Below are positions 20,601 to 32,674 of a stretch of DNA of 64,000 bases, piece after piece (position 1 is the first letter of the stretch; every line of letters begins with the position of its first letter). The notes beneath the pieces were generated by a model. That model searched no databases. It was given only the letters and a program-made list of their open reading frames with translations, and was not told the DNA's origin. The stretch covers positions 7,403,501 through 7,467,500 of the forward strand of contig NC_092613.1 of NCBI RefSeq assembly GCF_047663525.1. Reading direction: 5' to 3'. A program made the position numbers and the translations under genes. This stretch comes from Anas platyrhynchos (Eukaryota > Chordata > Aves > Anseriformes > Anatidae).

Positions 20601-21879
20601 AGCCCGCAGCGTCCCGGTGCTGTCTGGCAGGCGCGAGCCCCGTCTGTCATCGGCAGATCAGACGGGGCTGAAATTTGACAGGCCTGTGGAAAAACATGGG
20701 GTGACATCACGCAGAGACACCAGCCCCCTGATTAATCTCCAGGGTCACTGGCTGCTTTATTTATAACCAGGCCAGTGTTTGAGCTGGGTTTTTTGCAGCG
20801 AGGAGCCCTCGTGGCGAGCGGTGCGTGAGCACATCCTGAGGGTGTCCCCGGAGCTGGGGCAGCCCTGGCAGGGACACCCCCACCCCGGCCACTGCTGGAG
20901 AGGCCGAAATGGGGTGCGGGAGCCCTCAGCAGAGCCTGGGGCAGCGCAGGAGACCAGAGCCTGGCTGCAGGGGCTGGCACCACTGCAGCACCATGCACTT
21001 TGCCTTTCCATCCAGCCGCTGTTTCTGCTCCTGCAGCTGTTCCTCGCCCTGCTCTGGGCTCTGTGGGGGGTTCCTGTTCACCCCAGTGCCCTATCCTGGC
21101 ACGGTGCTGCTCTCCAGGCGGCCACCCAGCTCCATGGCCCCATCGTGCCGCAGGCAGCCTCCCCAGGAGGGACGGTTTGATCCCCTGAAATGCAGCACAC
21201 CCAGCTTGAAATGTTCTGTGAAGCTCTGTCAGGCTTTAGGGGGAAAGGAAATCAGTCCTAAGGACTCAAATGTTCCATTTCTTTGCTTCCAGAACAATCC
21301 TCTCCATTTCCAAAGCCTGTTGGTTCTGTGGTTGTTAAGATCTTTGTTCTGCTTTATAAAGCAAAACAAAATCGTAGTTAAAATAATATATTTTGAGTTT
21401 ATCAGCTGAAGCACTTCAAGCCATCCATTTCTCTGGGTTTTCTTTCACAGATAACCTGGAAAGCTTCTGGGAAGGTGGGTGACTCTGAATTGGAACAGAA
21501 ACAGGTTTTGAAATGTTTTGCAAAGCCAAAACTTCATCTCTGCATCTCTGCTGCCAAGTGGTAAGTGGCCAAGGGAAAAAAAAAAAAAAACACCTATCAG
21601 GTATGTCTCTAACATTGTTTCTAAATGGAGAATTTTTCGTGTGATTAATAAAAAAGGGAAATAGGGCCAAATCCTGCACATACTTTGTAGTGCTTGCACA
21701 AACACGCTGCTCAGGTCTTGGCTGGTAGGATCAGATGTAATTAGCTGCCTCGTACCTGGGGATGCGGGCTGCTGCTGTCAGTGCAAGCGAGGATTTGTGC
21801 TTCCTTTTCCTCAGGAATATGAACGGTGCCTAAGTATTAAGAACAATCATTAATGTAATGAATTTCTTTCCCTGTGCAG
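17661..21879. other. Intergenic block upstream of WNT2B
   Basis: No coding exon recognised. Holds a minus-strand TATAAATA at 18201-18208 and a CpG-rich stretch at ~20.4-20.65 kb with MEF2-like CTAAAAATAC (~20443). Otherwise unremarkable GC-rich sequence; a short A-run lies at ~21577-21591. Confidence 0.7.
18201..18208 (-). promoter_or_regulatory. TATA-like box, minus strand
   Basis: The minus strand reads TATAAATA, oriented toward WNT2B, ~1.45 kb upstream of its ATG. Could be a distal alternative promoter, or chance in an AT-rich spot. Confidence 0.25.
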
Positions 21880-22058
21880 CTGATAGCAGCGGTGGATGTG
21901 GCAGAGCCGTGGATGGTTTGGTACACGCCAGTGAGGCAATTCCCTGCTTTTGTCATCAGCCTGGATTCGGTGCTCGCCCCTTCTGGGGCTCTGAAACCCG
22001 GACTTGAAGTTAGCCCTGGTGCCCGTGAGGAACCCGACGAGTTTCACCTTGCCCAAAG
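21880..22058 (+). other. Exon-like block, unknown transcript
   Basis: A good acceptor (TTTCTTTCCCTGTGCAG, ending at 21879) is followed by 179 nt open in the frame starting LIAAVDVAEPWMVWY and ending EFHLAQ, then a donor AAAG/GTATGC at 22059. I do not recognise the peptide. It could be an exon of an unannotated plus-strand transcript or a chance arrangement. Confidence 0.25.
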
Positions 22059-25000
22059 GTATGCAGCGCTCGCAGCCTTGTTTCACACAAGGGACGTGAC
22101 ACAGCACGGCCTCCTTGGCACGATGTCGGATGCGCGGCTTGGCCGGCGCAGGCTCGGCAGCGGGTGCAGGCTGTCACCTCCTCTGTGACTTCATCACCTC
22201 GTTCTGCTGCCAGCGTGGCGCAGAGGTCGGCGAGCTCAGTCCACCCGTGCTCACCCGGGCTGGCTCTGTCCCAGAGGCATCTCCGAGCATCCCCAAGCTC
22301 TTGTGGAGATGTGCCGTGGGGCTGGTGGCAGCACCAGGGCTGGCTTTGTGGTCCCAGTCTTTGCTCTGCCCTTGCACCCGAGCTCTTTCCTTACCCCAGG
22401 GCCAGCACAGGGCACGGCGGAGCCGGCTGTGCCCTGGGTGTCCTCAGCAGCTGGTGGCTTCCACGGCCCCGCTCACGGATGTGTGGCTCAGCGTGGTGGG
22501 GGACGGGGGTGGAAGGGGAAGGTGGAATAGGCAAGGAAGCGTGGACAGCCCCAGCGTAACTCCAAACTAGGGAAGGAAACGTCCAGCGCATAGTTCTAAC
22601 CTTATCGTCAAGGATGGGCTTGAAGTGCTTCTTCAGTGACTCATAGTCCCCAAATGGGCTCCAAGGACTGTCCGCTGGAGTGAGAGGCCAGAGAAACCCA
22701 GATCAGATGGCAGATTATCACAAAGCCTGCGTGCCTGCCTGGCTCGCTGCATCTGCCAAGGCGGCCCTGGTGTGGAGGCAAGGCAAGAAATCAGCTCGTG
22801 CAGCATCACTGGGGGTGAGCAGGGGTGCCAGAGGCTGGGTGGCAGCACGGGCAGCACCTCCAGCTGCTGGGGGCTTAGCGGGGGCCAGACTGCTGCTGGG
22901 GGGTCTCCTGCCTGAGCCCCGTCTGATGTGGACCCGACCAACCCAGAGCTGCTCCCCGAGGGCAGGTGGTGAGCAGGAGAGCAGCCGGCGTTGGGGCTGC
23001 TCTGGCTGCAAACCCAGCGCGCTCTGCAGGTGGGACCATCACAGTCCCTGCTGCTCTCCAGCCTGGGGCTGTGCCTCCTGCCCCAAAACCTCTGCAGGAG
23101 ACAGCATCATCCTTTATTTCTCTTCTGAGTTGTTAAAGTTGGTAAAGAGTGTGCGTATGTGTGCGTACACACATGTACATTCTAAATAATTGTCTGTGCT
23201 GGAACCTCTGTAGCATGAGAGCTGTGAGCCTCAATGAATGAATCTTTGCTGCTGCAAGGGCAACGTTCTTGGGCCTGGGGGAGCAGGGACCTCTTCTCCT
23301 GTTTATCCACAGTACTGGCGAATCTCCTACAGGTCTCACTAGGACCACCCTCTGCCAGCGTGGGTGCAAACGCGTTTCCCCCCAGGGAATGTGGGTTGGC
23401 CCCGAGCTCAAAGGCTCAAAGCTGGCATCTCTGGTTCTTGCCTCTGTCTGCTGTGCGTGGGGAAGGCTGGTGGCCCTTGTGCCCTGGCTCCAGGAGGTGA
23501 GGATGAGGGCAAGCAGAAACCATCTAGAATATGTGTTACCAAGCTAGACTCGCTTTAAGAAGCCCTCTCTATATGGTGCCTTATATGAAAGATGCTGTAC
23601 GGTTCAGAGGTTAACTTTTATCTCAAGCTCAGCTAGAAGCTGAAGAGTTTTAGCATTTTTTTAAAGTACCAGGAGAAAATAATATATATATATATATATA
23701 TCTAAAAGAGAGGATAAATTCCCATCTCTGTTACGGTGGTGTTAATGGAGAGAAATTTAATGGAAGTCTGCAGAAGCTTCTGATTTACTCTCATGTAGGA
23801 TTGGACAGAAATAGCCCAAAGAACCTCATTGCTGCTGCCCAGATCCGTCTGCACAGCAGTGAGCTATTAATGCTGTTTCCTCGCCTTTGGTCAATACATC
23901 TTGCAAGGCAGGAGGAAGCTGGATTATGTCTGCAAGTGGCCCAATGTCACGCTATGTCGGATAATGAACTGTGGCTAAATTGGATGTGCTTTCAGTTGCC
24001 AGCCCCTGTGAAGTCTGACAAGGAGTCAGGGCAGCAAGCTGTGCTTTCAGCCCCGGTGTGCCAGGAACAGAGGCATTTGCTCTGATAGCCTGCGTGCTGA
24101 TGTGTCAAGAGCCAGTGCCAGGTAACGTTAGCTACTGTGGAGATCGGAGGCTGAAGCAGGTGAAATCCATTGTTATCCTAAAAATTGTACAGCGCTATTT
24201 TGCTTGGTGCTTCCCCGTGCCTTAAAAATGTCTGGTCTGGTGCAAATCTGCTGCTCGAGGAAATGAAGGTGTCACGGAAAGCAGCACCTCACTGAGCTGT
24301 ATTGATGATTCGCATTTGACCTGATTATTCAGTTAATCCTCGCGTGTGAGGAGTGTGTTTGGGAAGCGTCCAGGCCGTCTGGAGGAACGCAGTGGAGACC
24401 CTTATGTTGGACACCTGAAGGTCTGTGCTTCCCTGGAAACTGAGGGTTTGAGCCAGAGTTCCCAAAGAACATGGGAAGACCCCCTTGGTACTGGGGGTAT
24501 CATGTCAAACCTTGAAGTGGAGAGGGCTTGGTGCTGCCCGGTTGTGTGGGATGCCCCTGGCACCAGCATTTTGCAATGTGTGTGCTGCCAGGAGCGCTGC
24601 CCGGCTGCTGCTGCTCACCCTGGCCCTGCAGGGGTGTCCCGGCACAGGGGGGATCCCAGCCCTGCAGTCCTGCCCTGTGGGACCACGTCCATGGTTGGGG
24701 CTCGTGAGGGTTTTGGCAAGGTCTCGGTGTTGTGGTGCAGGAGGCTGGGGCAGCGGCTCAGCCCCGGTGCTGCCCGGTGGGATGCTGAAGGAAAAAGCCC
24801 CTCCGGGTGGTGGAAGTGGAGCCTGGTCCCTGGGCTCACCCGGTGCCAAGGGTTCGGCCCAATGTTGTGATATCTCAAACAAAAGGCGAGCACCTCACAG
24901 GGGGGGCTCTGTGAGCGGGGCTGCGGCAGCGCCGGTGGCTGCGCTTCACTGGCGGTCCCCAGGGCGTAATCCTATTAGTGGCTGAGCTCTGCTTCAGCTG

Positions 25001-27760
25001 CCCCGCTGTACGGCCAACCCTGCCAGCGGGAGCGAGCATTATCCCCTTCCCAAGGGAGGTGTCTCCAGCCCCTGCAGGCACGGATGGTGTCCAGAGCCCT
25101 GCGTGACCTCCCCGTGCTGCTGCAGAGGAGGCAAGGGGATGGGGGAAGCCCACGGCTCCATGCGCAGCAGCCCTGGTTTTGCCCAGGCTGTCTGCTCTGG
25201 GAACTTTTGCTCTTCAGTATGGCCAGAGCGTCGTGAGAGCTGCTGAGCTGCTCCCCCTCAGTGCTGCACTAAAATCCTGGTGTGCTGTAAGGGGCTGCTG
25301 CTCGCTCCCCTTCTGCAGGCTGGAGGTGCGGGATGGGGCTCCATCCTTGTGGCTCTCCTCCTTCCTGCCTGGGGTCTTCCCAAGGGAAGTTTTTCTCTAC
25401 CGTCACCTTTATCTCCCCGCAGGTTCCCTGCAGCCCCCAGCTCCTCTCGCTCCATCCTCATCCCCCTGCTCCTTCTGCCGGGCAGATGAAGCTCTCGGCT
25501 GCGCCGGCCGGGCGCAGCTCTGCAGGGAGATGCTAATCAGTGCCATCGGCCGCTGCTTTGATCTGGGGGCAGAGCAGGGTAAGCGGGGCCGTGGCTGTGC
25601 TAACCAGATGGAAGGGGCTCTCTGTGTTCCTGTCTGCCTGCTTTTTGATGTCTAATCCCCCCTCGAGTGCCGGAATCCTGCCTGCTGGTGCCGGGCTGTG
25701 CTGCGGCAGGCGATGCTCTTGGGGCTGGGTGCGGAGCCCTCTGACGGCGAGGTCGGCTGCGGAGCACCAGAGAGGCTGCGAGGACAGAGAGATGCTGGAA
25801 CAGCCTCTGCCGAGCGGTGCACATTCAGCAGGGTCATCCCACGGCTCCAGGGTACCCGTGTCCATCACAAGGCCGAGGCCGTGCCACGTTTGCCGGTGCC
25901 GGGTGACATCCAAATGACCCGAGGGAGCGCGCCCTTGGCTCCCCACCAGCACACCTCCTCGTAACGTTGCCTAAATGCGCCGCAAATCAGCCAGCAAACA
26001 ATTTATCCCCGAAGTATTTTGGAGATGTCACTCCAAGAATGTTAATGGTGCGTGATTCACGGGGTCCTGCGTGCTGAGAAGTGTGTGGCCCTGCGGCGGG
26101 CTCCCACGGGAGGGCGGCTGGGACAGCGTGCGGGGGGCTGGTGATTTATGAGCAATGGGGTTGCCTCGGCTCCTGCACCCTGCTTCCCTCTAGTGCAGCA
26201 CAGCAAGCTGGGGGAGAGACCGAGGCATTAAGCTGGCAAGGATATCGTGCTTGAAACTTGTTAGTTTTGGATAGAGTCTCCGAGCCCCCTCTCCCCCCAC
26301 GGCATTAAGCACGGTTGTTTATTGGAGCTGACAGCAGAAACACAAGCAGTTGTCGGTCGCTTCTGCAAAAGCAGCATCTACCGGTGGTGGGGTGAGCGTA
26401 ACGGAGCCGATGAGTAATGCAACTTTGGGTTTTATATGCATCCAGCTAACGGGTCCCATATGTTGCCCCTCTGCAGCCTGAAGGGGGGCAGTTTGTTGGG
26501 TGCAGGACGGCCCCGGGGTGGACACGCTGCTGGAGCTGGGACCTGCAGCACCCTGGGGCTGTGTGCCCGTGGGCAGCACTGCACCGTGTCTGGTGGGTTT
26601 ACAGAGATCCCAGCAACTGGGAAGTGCGCTGTGGTCATGCTGGGAGCTGGTCCCATTGACTGCGACACCAGGTCCACACCGTGCCCTGGTCTCTGCTGAA
26701 TCCATCCCTGTTTAAAGCTGCTGCCTGCAGGCAGAGGCAGCGGCGTGCCCGGCGGGTGAAGGGGCAGTGGGGCTGTGTGGGGTGAGCCCCCCTGCAGTGT
26801 CTCCGGCTAGTTCCCATCTGTTATTTTCCTCGCTTGATTTATCTGCTGAAGAAATTCCTGGTATAAACACAGCATTATCAGAATTTTACTCCAGACTTGC
26901 CCTCTGGGTTCCCTGCCAGCTTTTGCTGGTATTGCATTTCTGCTACGGCAACTGCTTCGTGAAAAAAGGCCCCTGCGGAAAGTCACCGGGGCCATGGACG
27001 GGGCCGGGGAGGCAGGGGTGCTCTGAGTCAGCGCACAGGAAAGGCTGCTGGTGTGATCCTACAGGGATCAGCTGTTTGCATCTCAGCTGGGAGGCAGCGT
27101 GGAGGGCCGGGGGGACAGCTTGGCGTTCTGCAGCACGCCTGGAGGAGAATCTCTTGCAAAATGTGACCGTGTGTCCTTTTCCTGTAGGTACAGATCAACT
27201 CGTGCTTCAAGCTGCCATCGCCGTCACGGACACGAGGGCTGATCCAGCAGAGGGCAAAGGGCCAAGCACTGTGCTGCGAGGCGGGAGCTGCTCGGGAGGT
27301 CCTGCAGGAGGGTGAGTCTGCAGCCCTGCGTGCACAGGGGCATCCCGTGTCTTCCAGCCCACACCATCACTTACATGCCTGCATCTCACTGCCCTGGCCA
27401 GCGATGTTGGAGTGTCCAGAGAGGTCTCTGCATGTCTTTGTGGGCAGACCCACAGCTGCCCGTGGGTGCTGATCACGTTCCCGTTAGCAGCTGGTCCAGG
27501 GGACGCAGCAGCAAGGAGCTGCATTCAATCACGCTCCCCGTTAGCACGAGGGCAGGGGCTCATCCTGCCAAGGCTGAAGGTCACGGATTGCTCTCGGTTT
27601 TGGTGGCTGTGGGACAGCCCCGGCCAGCAGCGCAGGAATCACAAACGCCCCACTCCTGGTTCAGATTTAGGAAGCAATGGCACACGGCAGGGGCTGCAGG
27701 GAGCTCGTGGCGCCCCGGAATCGTTCTCCTTATCTGAGGGGGGGGCTCGGGAGGAAGGGC
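22059..27760. other. Intergenic block
   Basis: No gene recognised. Contains a (TA)n microsatellite (23682-23701), a GT/AC-rich patch at ~23148-23178 and an AT-rich, non-repetitive island at ~23.55-24.35 kb that is a plausible regulatory element. The remainder is GC-rich with chance ORFs. Confidence 0.7.
23682..23701. repeat. (TA)n microsatellite
   Basis: Perfect alternating AT run of ~20 bp. Confidence 0.9.
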
Positions 27761-28060
27761 CGGGTTTGCTTTGTGCCGCTCCGGAGTCACCGAGTGCTGC
27801 GGGACACCGGGACGGTGCGGGGCAGGGATGCGGGGGGGGGGCTCGGGGCCGCGGCCGGGCGCGGAGCCGCAGCGCTACCTGCCGGCGGGCACGGCTCGGT
27901 ACGGCTCGGTACAGCCCGGTACGGCTCGGTATGGACCGGCCCGGCTCGGTACAGCCCGGCCCGGTCCCCCCCTGGGTCCCGCAGCCCCGCGCTGCCGGTG
28001 CGGACCCGGCGCAGGATGCGCCCCGCGGTGTTTGGGGGTGCGCAGGAATAACTGCTCCCA
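27760..28060. promoter_or_regulatory. Isolated CpG-rich block in the intergenic region
   Basis: About 300 bp of very high CpG density, 11 kb upstream of WNT2B exon 1. The minus strand carries a donor-like CAG/GTAGCG near 27877. Could be a promoter or first exon of an unknown or alternative transcript, or only a CpG-rich minisatellite. Confidence 0.4.
27891..27968. repeat. 10-bp CpG minisatellite
   Basis: About eight tandem copies of a 10-bp unit, consensus CGGCTCGGTA with CAGCCCGGTA variants, in perfect 10-bp register. Confidence 0.9.
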
Positions 28061-28067
28061 TCGCAGC

Positions 28068-28100
28068 ATTTATTCACAGAATTTATTCACAGAATTTATT
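28068..28100. repeat. 13-bp tandem repeat (ATTTATTCACAGA)
   Basis: Two full copies and a partial third, immediately flanking the CpG-rich block. Confidence 0.9.
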
Positions 28101-31100
28101 GCGAGCTGTGCCCGCAGTTAGCGAGGCTGCTGTGTGTGCTCGGTGCTGTCTGTGCCTACCCACAGGGTTGTGAATGCCCGTAACAAACCGGCCCCGGTGC
28201 TTCATTTCTGGCTGCGTCTCCCGGCCCCGTCCCTGATGGGGACAAAGCTGCAGCTTGTCCCATCGCAGGCTCTGTGCTGAGTGTGTTGGCTTTGCTCCCC
28301 ACGGGGATGAGTATGCTCAAGGGGTGGCTCAGCTCTCCCGTGCAAGGTATTTTTCAAAAACAATTATTTATTTATTTTTTTTTTTTTTCTTGCTAGAGCA
28401 GCTGTGGGACATTTCAATGTATAGATTTTTTTAAATTATTTTTTCCTGGGTATTCTGGCAAAGAAGGAGAGGTTTTTAAATAGATTCCCTTCAAAACTTT
28501 CAAGAGCTTTTCTCTCTCCTTTTTCCCCCCTCCTTTCTGTGGAAGCAAGAGTCGCTCCCCGCTCTTGTGCTGGGTCCTCCGAGCAGCCTTCCAGCTGGGA
28601 TGGCTCTCCCACACCCAGCTTCATCCCGCTGTCAGTGCACTGTCCTCTGCTTGATCTTCTTGGAGCCTTTCAGAGCCATAATCTGTGTTTATTCAGAGGT
28701 GCACCGTTAGCTGTTCCTTTCTGGTAGTCTAATGTCTGCAGGAGATAAAAGCGTGCCCATGCCCCGCGATGGCACACGTGGGCGCACCCGGTGGGGCACC
28801 TTCCCCGTGGCAGGGCCGGCCCCAGGAGCATCCCCATGGGACAGGGTCTGCTACGGGTCGGGTGGGGGCTTCCCCTCCTGCCCCTGGGGCGGCAGGGACG
28901 GGTTCGTGGCCTGGGCACTGTGGCAAGGACGCACACCCAGCTCGCCCCCCTGGCAGACGGGCACGGGGGGCACCAGGGCAGGGGTGGCCCCGGGGTCTGG
29001 TATGGGGCAGGATCCCACCACCCGCCGGGGCGGCACGACAGTCCGCAGCCATCACTCGCGAGCGCGAGCTCTGTGTTTGTTTTTGTAATCCCCCTTTTTT
29101 TTAATTGTGATTTTAGCGGTGGTGAAAGGTGCTGGATTGACAAGTCATGGAGACGGAAAGGCCTCTGGACTCCACTGAAGTTTACATTTACAAAGGACAC
29201 AGAGAATAAATAGAAGACAGTGTTTAGAGTCCTCTGTAGACACTTCAGACTTGCTTATAATTCTGCAGCAATTCCATCACCTCTGAAGTGATTGATGCTC
29301 TCTATAAAGTCTTGCCTTAAAACATTTTCCTACGTGTCAGGGGAAGAAGTTTATTACACTTTACCGAAAGGGCAGGATTTGTATTGTGTTGAAGGCTGAG
29401 TCCTTCCCAGCCCCATCCTCAGGAGAAAAAAAATAACAGGAGTGCTGAAAAGAGCGAGACCGACCCAAACTACGTAGCTGGGTGTTGGGCGTTAGAGCTG
29501 GCTGAGGTAGTTTTCCGTGGGAGCTACAAACAGGGCTGGTTTAACAGTTTTTCATCAAACTGTTTTTTTTTTTTTTTCCCAAAAAGTTTACATTTTCTTT
29601 CGGTGGAACGATGGCACGCATCTGCTTTCAGCACAAAGGAAATCCTATTTTTCATTAAATCACCGAATATATTGAAATGAGGCTGCTTGTGTGCTGATCA
29701 AAATAGAACAGATCGCAGGCTTTAAGGCTGAATTTCTACAAAAAAAGTTAGTTAATTTTTTTTTCCTCTAATATGGGAAGTTCAGGGCAAGGTTATCCTT
29801 CCCCTCCCAGTGGAAGGGTGTCTGCGGGGCGCTTGCTGCCCCCAGTTCCTCACCGTGAGTGGTGTCGGGGCGGCTCTGTGGGAGCTGTGGCGTGCCCAGA
29901 GCTTTTGGCTGGGGAAATCTCTCGCTCCTGGCCCCATGTGTGGGGTGCTCATCCCCACCCAGCTCCCTGGGAGAGGAAGGCAGGCTCAGGACGAGGTCAC
30001 TCGGTGGTGAATAATCCCAGGTGGACACGGCGTAGTCGCCGATTTCCCCTCCCCAAACGCTGGGATTCCCTGGGGACGCTAATTTCATGAAAGCAGCTCG
30101 CATCTCCCCCTGACACCGGCTCTCAGCCGACCCAGGAGTTTGCCCGGTGTGACAGGAGACGTGTCAAGAGCAATGAAGAAAAATAGCGCGGCGTGCAGAG
30201 CCTGTCAGAGGACATAAATCTTCCCGCTGTGTCCCTGCCCGCTGCTGCCCGCGGGAGGTGTGGGGCTGACAGGGGCAGGGCCGGCACCCGTGGGCACCCT
30301 GCAGCCCCCTCGGGGTGTCCCCAGGGCAGGATGGGGCACCCTTCTTGGTGTTGTGATGGTGTGAAGGAATTATTTTTGTTGGTGTACGTGAATTTTGCAG
30401 AAATTTGGTGAAGGTGATGAGCGCGTTTTAATGCTGACGGGGTGTTTAGGCAGGGCGAGCAGGCACGGGGCTCCCAGCCTCTTGCTGCCTTCTGTAAGGG
30501 GAACTTGGGACCAGCCCAAGGTTGCTGATTTCTGCAGCCTCATAAAACCCTTAGGAAGGGCAAAAAATCTGCTTTTGGGGCAGATCAGATTGCTGTAAGC
30601 GTTGGATACCCTTTCCTTTCTTCTCCGCCCAGCGGTTTCTCAGTAAAGGACGTGCCCTCCTCCGAAGCCAGAACCTAAATATACACTGCCTTGCCCTATC
30701 AGTGCACTCTGTGTGTATCTTAGCAGTAAACATTTCCAGTCAAGCATGCTCCTCGTGCTCGTCCGCCAAGTGGTGTCGCCTATTTGTTGGCTTTGCGGGG
30801 CTGTGAGAAGTGGGCTCTTTGTTTAAAGCGGGGAGGAGCGCTGGGGAGGCTTCCTGGGCTCCAGGAGGGCTGAGACCTCGGTGCCTCGAAGGGCTGAGGT
30901 GCGGAGGCTGCTGCAGGCACCGCTGCCGGGGCTTGGTGAGCTGCCTTCTCCCTGCCTTGTGCCCTTGCTGCTGCTCTGTGATGCAAGGGCTCACCCTGCC
31001 AGGTCGGGACCCTGCATTTGGGACCGGAGCCCAGCCTGGCTGTGGTCCACCGGGGTCCGTCGTGGGCTCCAGGCTCCTGTCTGTGGCTGCCCGTGAGTGT

Positions 31101-32640
31101 TTTTTGGGGCCGATGGGTGCAGGGGTGCCCAGAGGCTGCGGTGATGGCCAGCGGGACGCGCTCTTGGCCTCATGCAGCTGGTTGCTGTATGGGGTCTGAA
31201 GTGTCATAATGTGTGCTGGGATGTCCACCTGCTGGTGTGCTCTGTCCCTGGGGATCAGAGCATCCTGCTCATCCCACCCGTGGGTCAGAGCAACGCTCCC
31301 GGCCCCCAGGAGCTGGTGTGTTAAAGCAAAGCCCCGGAGCACGAGACCTGGCGGGTTCCCGTTGGTGCTGTCTCACGGACTGGGAAACCATCCCCAGACT
31401 GCATTGTTACAGCTTAGGGCTGCTTCCTCTTTGTGTGTGGGCTTTCCTCTTTGTTTTTGGTTTGGTGCTTTGGGTTGTTTGTTTGGAAGCCTCTGCAAAT
31501 CCCCGAGCCTGGATGCCCGCGGGCTGCCCGGCCGGCTGGCGCTGCCAGGGGGCTGCCCGGTGTCACGAGCAGAGAAAGGGGAGGCTGGGGAGGAAGGGGG
31601 GAGCCCTGAGCGGGCTGGCAGCGGCTGTGGAAGGGGCTGTGGGGATGTGGGTGAGCCCTGGGGTCACTTCGCTGCTTTGCCAGGCACTGATGCTGCTGTG
31701 AGCACCGGCCCCTCCTTGGCACCTTGGATGCTCAGCGGGCACACAGTGCGGGCGGCAGTGATGCTCACTGACCTGGGCTCTCCAGCAGCTCGTTTGCTGT
31801 GAGCGGAGCAGTTGATAAAATAATATTTTTCTTCAAGTATTTGTACAACAAAGCCAACCCAAAACACAAAGCCCGCTGTCGTTGGAAATGAGGAGCAGAT
31901 GCCTCCAGGACTTGTTTTTCAGTTGAGTTGCAGGAAGCAACAAACGCCCCGTGACTCGTGGCGGTGGCACTGGCACGCTGCTGCTGGCCTCGGCGTTGAC
32001 TTCGCTCCTTGGCCTTGGTGAGCACAGGAGGGGTGTGCAGAGCCGCTGCCTGCCCCGATGCCGTGCTGGTGATGCCGGTGGGAGCTGGGTCTCTCCTGCC
32101 CCGCTCCCATCCCAAAATGTCCCACGGGGCTTGCATGCGCCTCTCGGCATCCTTCTGCCAGGCAGCCGCAGGCACGGGCGATGATTTATTGCTGGACCCA
32201 CTGGCGAGGAATTAGCTGTGTCTGCCTACATTTAATCTCCGTTGTGATGTTTTAGGGAGGACCTGATGTTGGTTCAGCTAATTGTCTGCTAAAGACTCTG
32301 TTCATTCCCTGCTTTCGTGCTAGATTCACCTTTTTTTTCTTTCCTTTCCACAATGCCCTCAGGTAAAAGACAAATTGCAACGTATAAAAAATGACCCCAG
32401 TCACTTAATTTGAACCAGAGAAGATAATAACGGGCTGAAGGGAGGGCTGGATTTATGCTTTTCTCTCCGAAGGAGCCCCCTCCTCCAGCGATGGCTTTTG
32501 AATGGCGAGAGTAGCATCTGAAGCAAATCGAGGGTAACCTTTTGTACCGCGCAGATCTTCCAGCAGGGCTTGCCGTTCCCAGGGACATCTGCAAGCCGCA
32601 TGTTGGATTTTGGCAGCCGCTTCGCCCATTGTCAGCCAGT
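28101..32640. other. Intergenic block
   Basis: No gene recognised. AT-rich patches with T-runs at ~28.36-28.45 and 29.1-29.76 kb; a G/T-rich strand-asymmetric stretch at ~31.43-31.49 kb; a purine-rich stretch near 28.80-29.0 kb on the minus strand. Chance ORFs only. Confidence 0.7.
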
Positions 32641-32664
32641 TCCATTGCATTAGCTGGTAATGGA

Positions 32665-32674
32665 TATAAATAAG
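32665..32674 (+). promoter_or_regulatory. TATA-box-like element, plus strand
   Basis: TATAAATAAG is followed ~25-35 bp downstream by CpG-rich sequence, a layout typical of a core promoter. No downstream gene is recognised, so the call is tentative. Confidence 0.25.
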
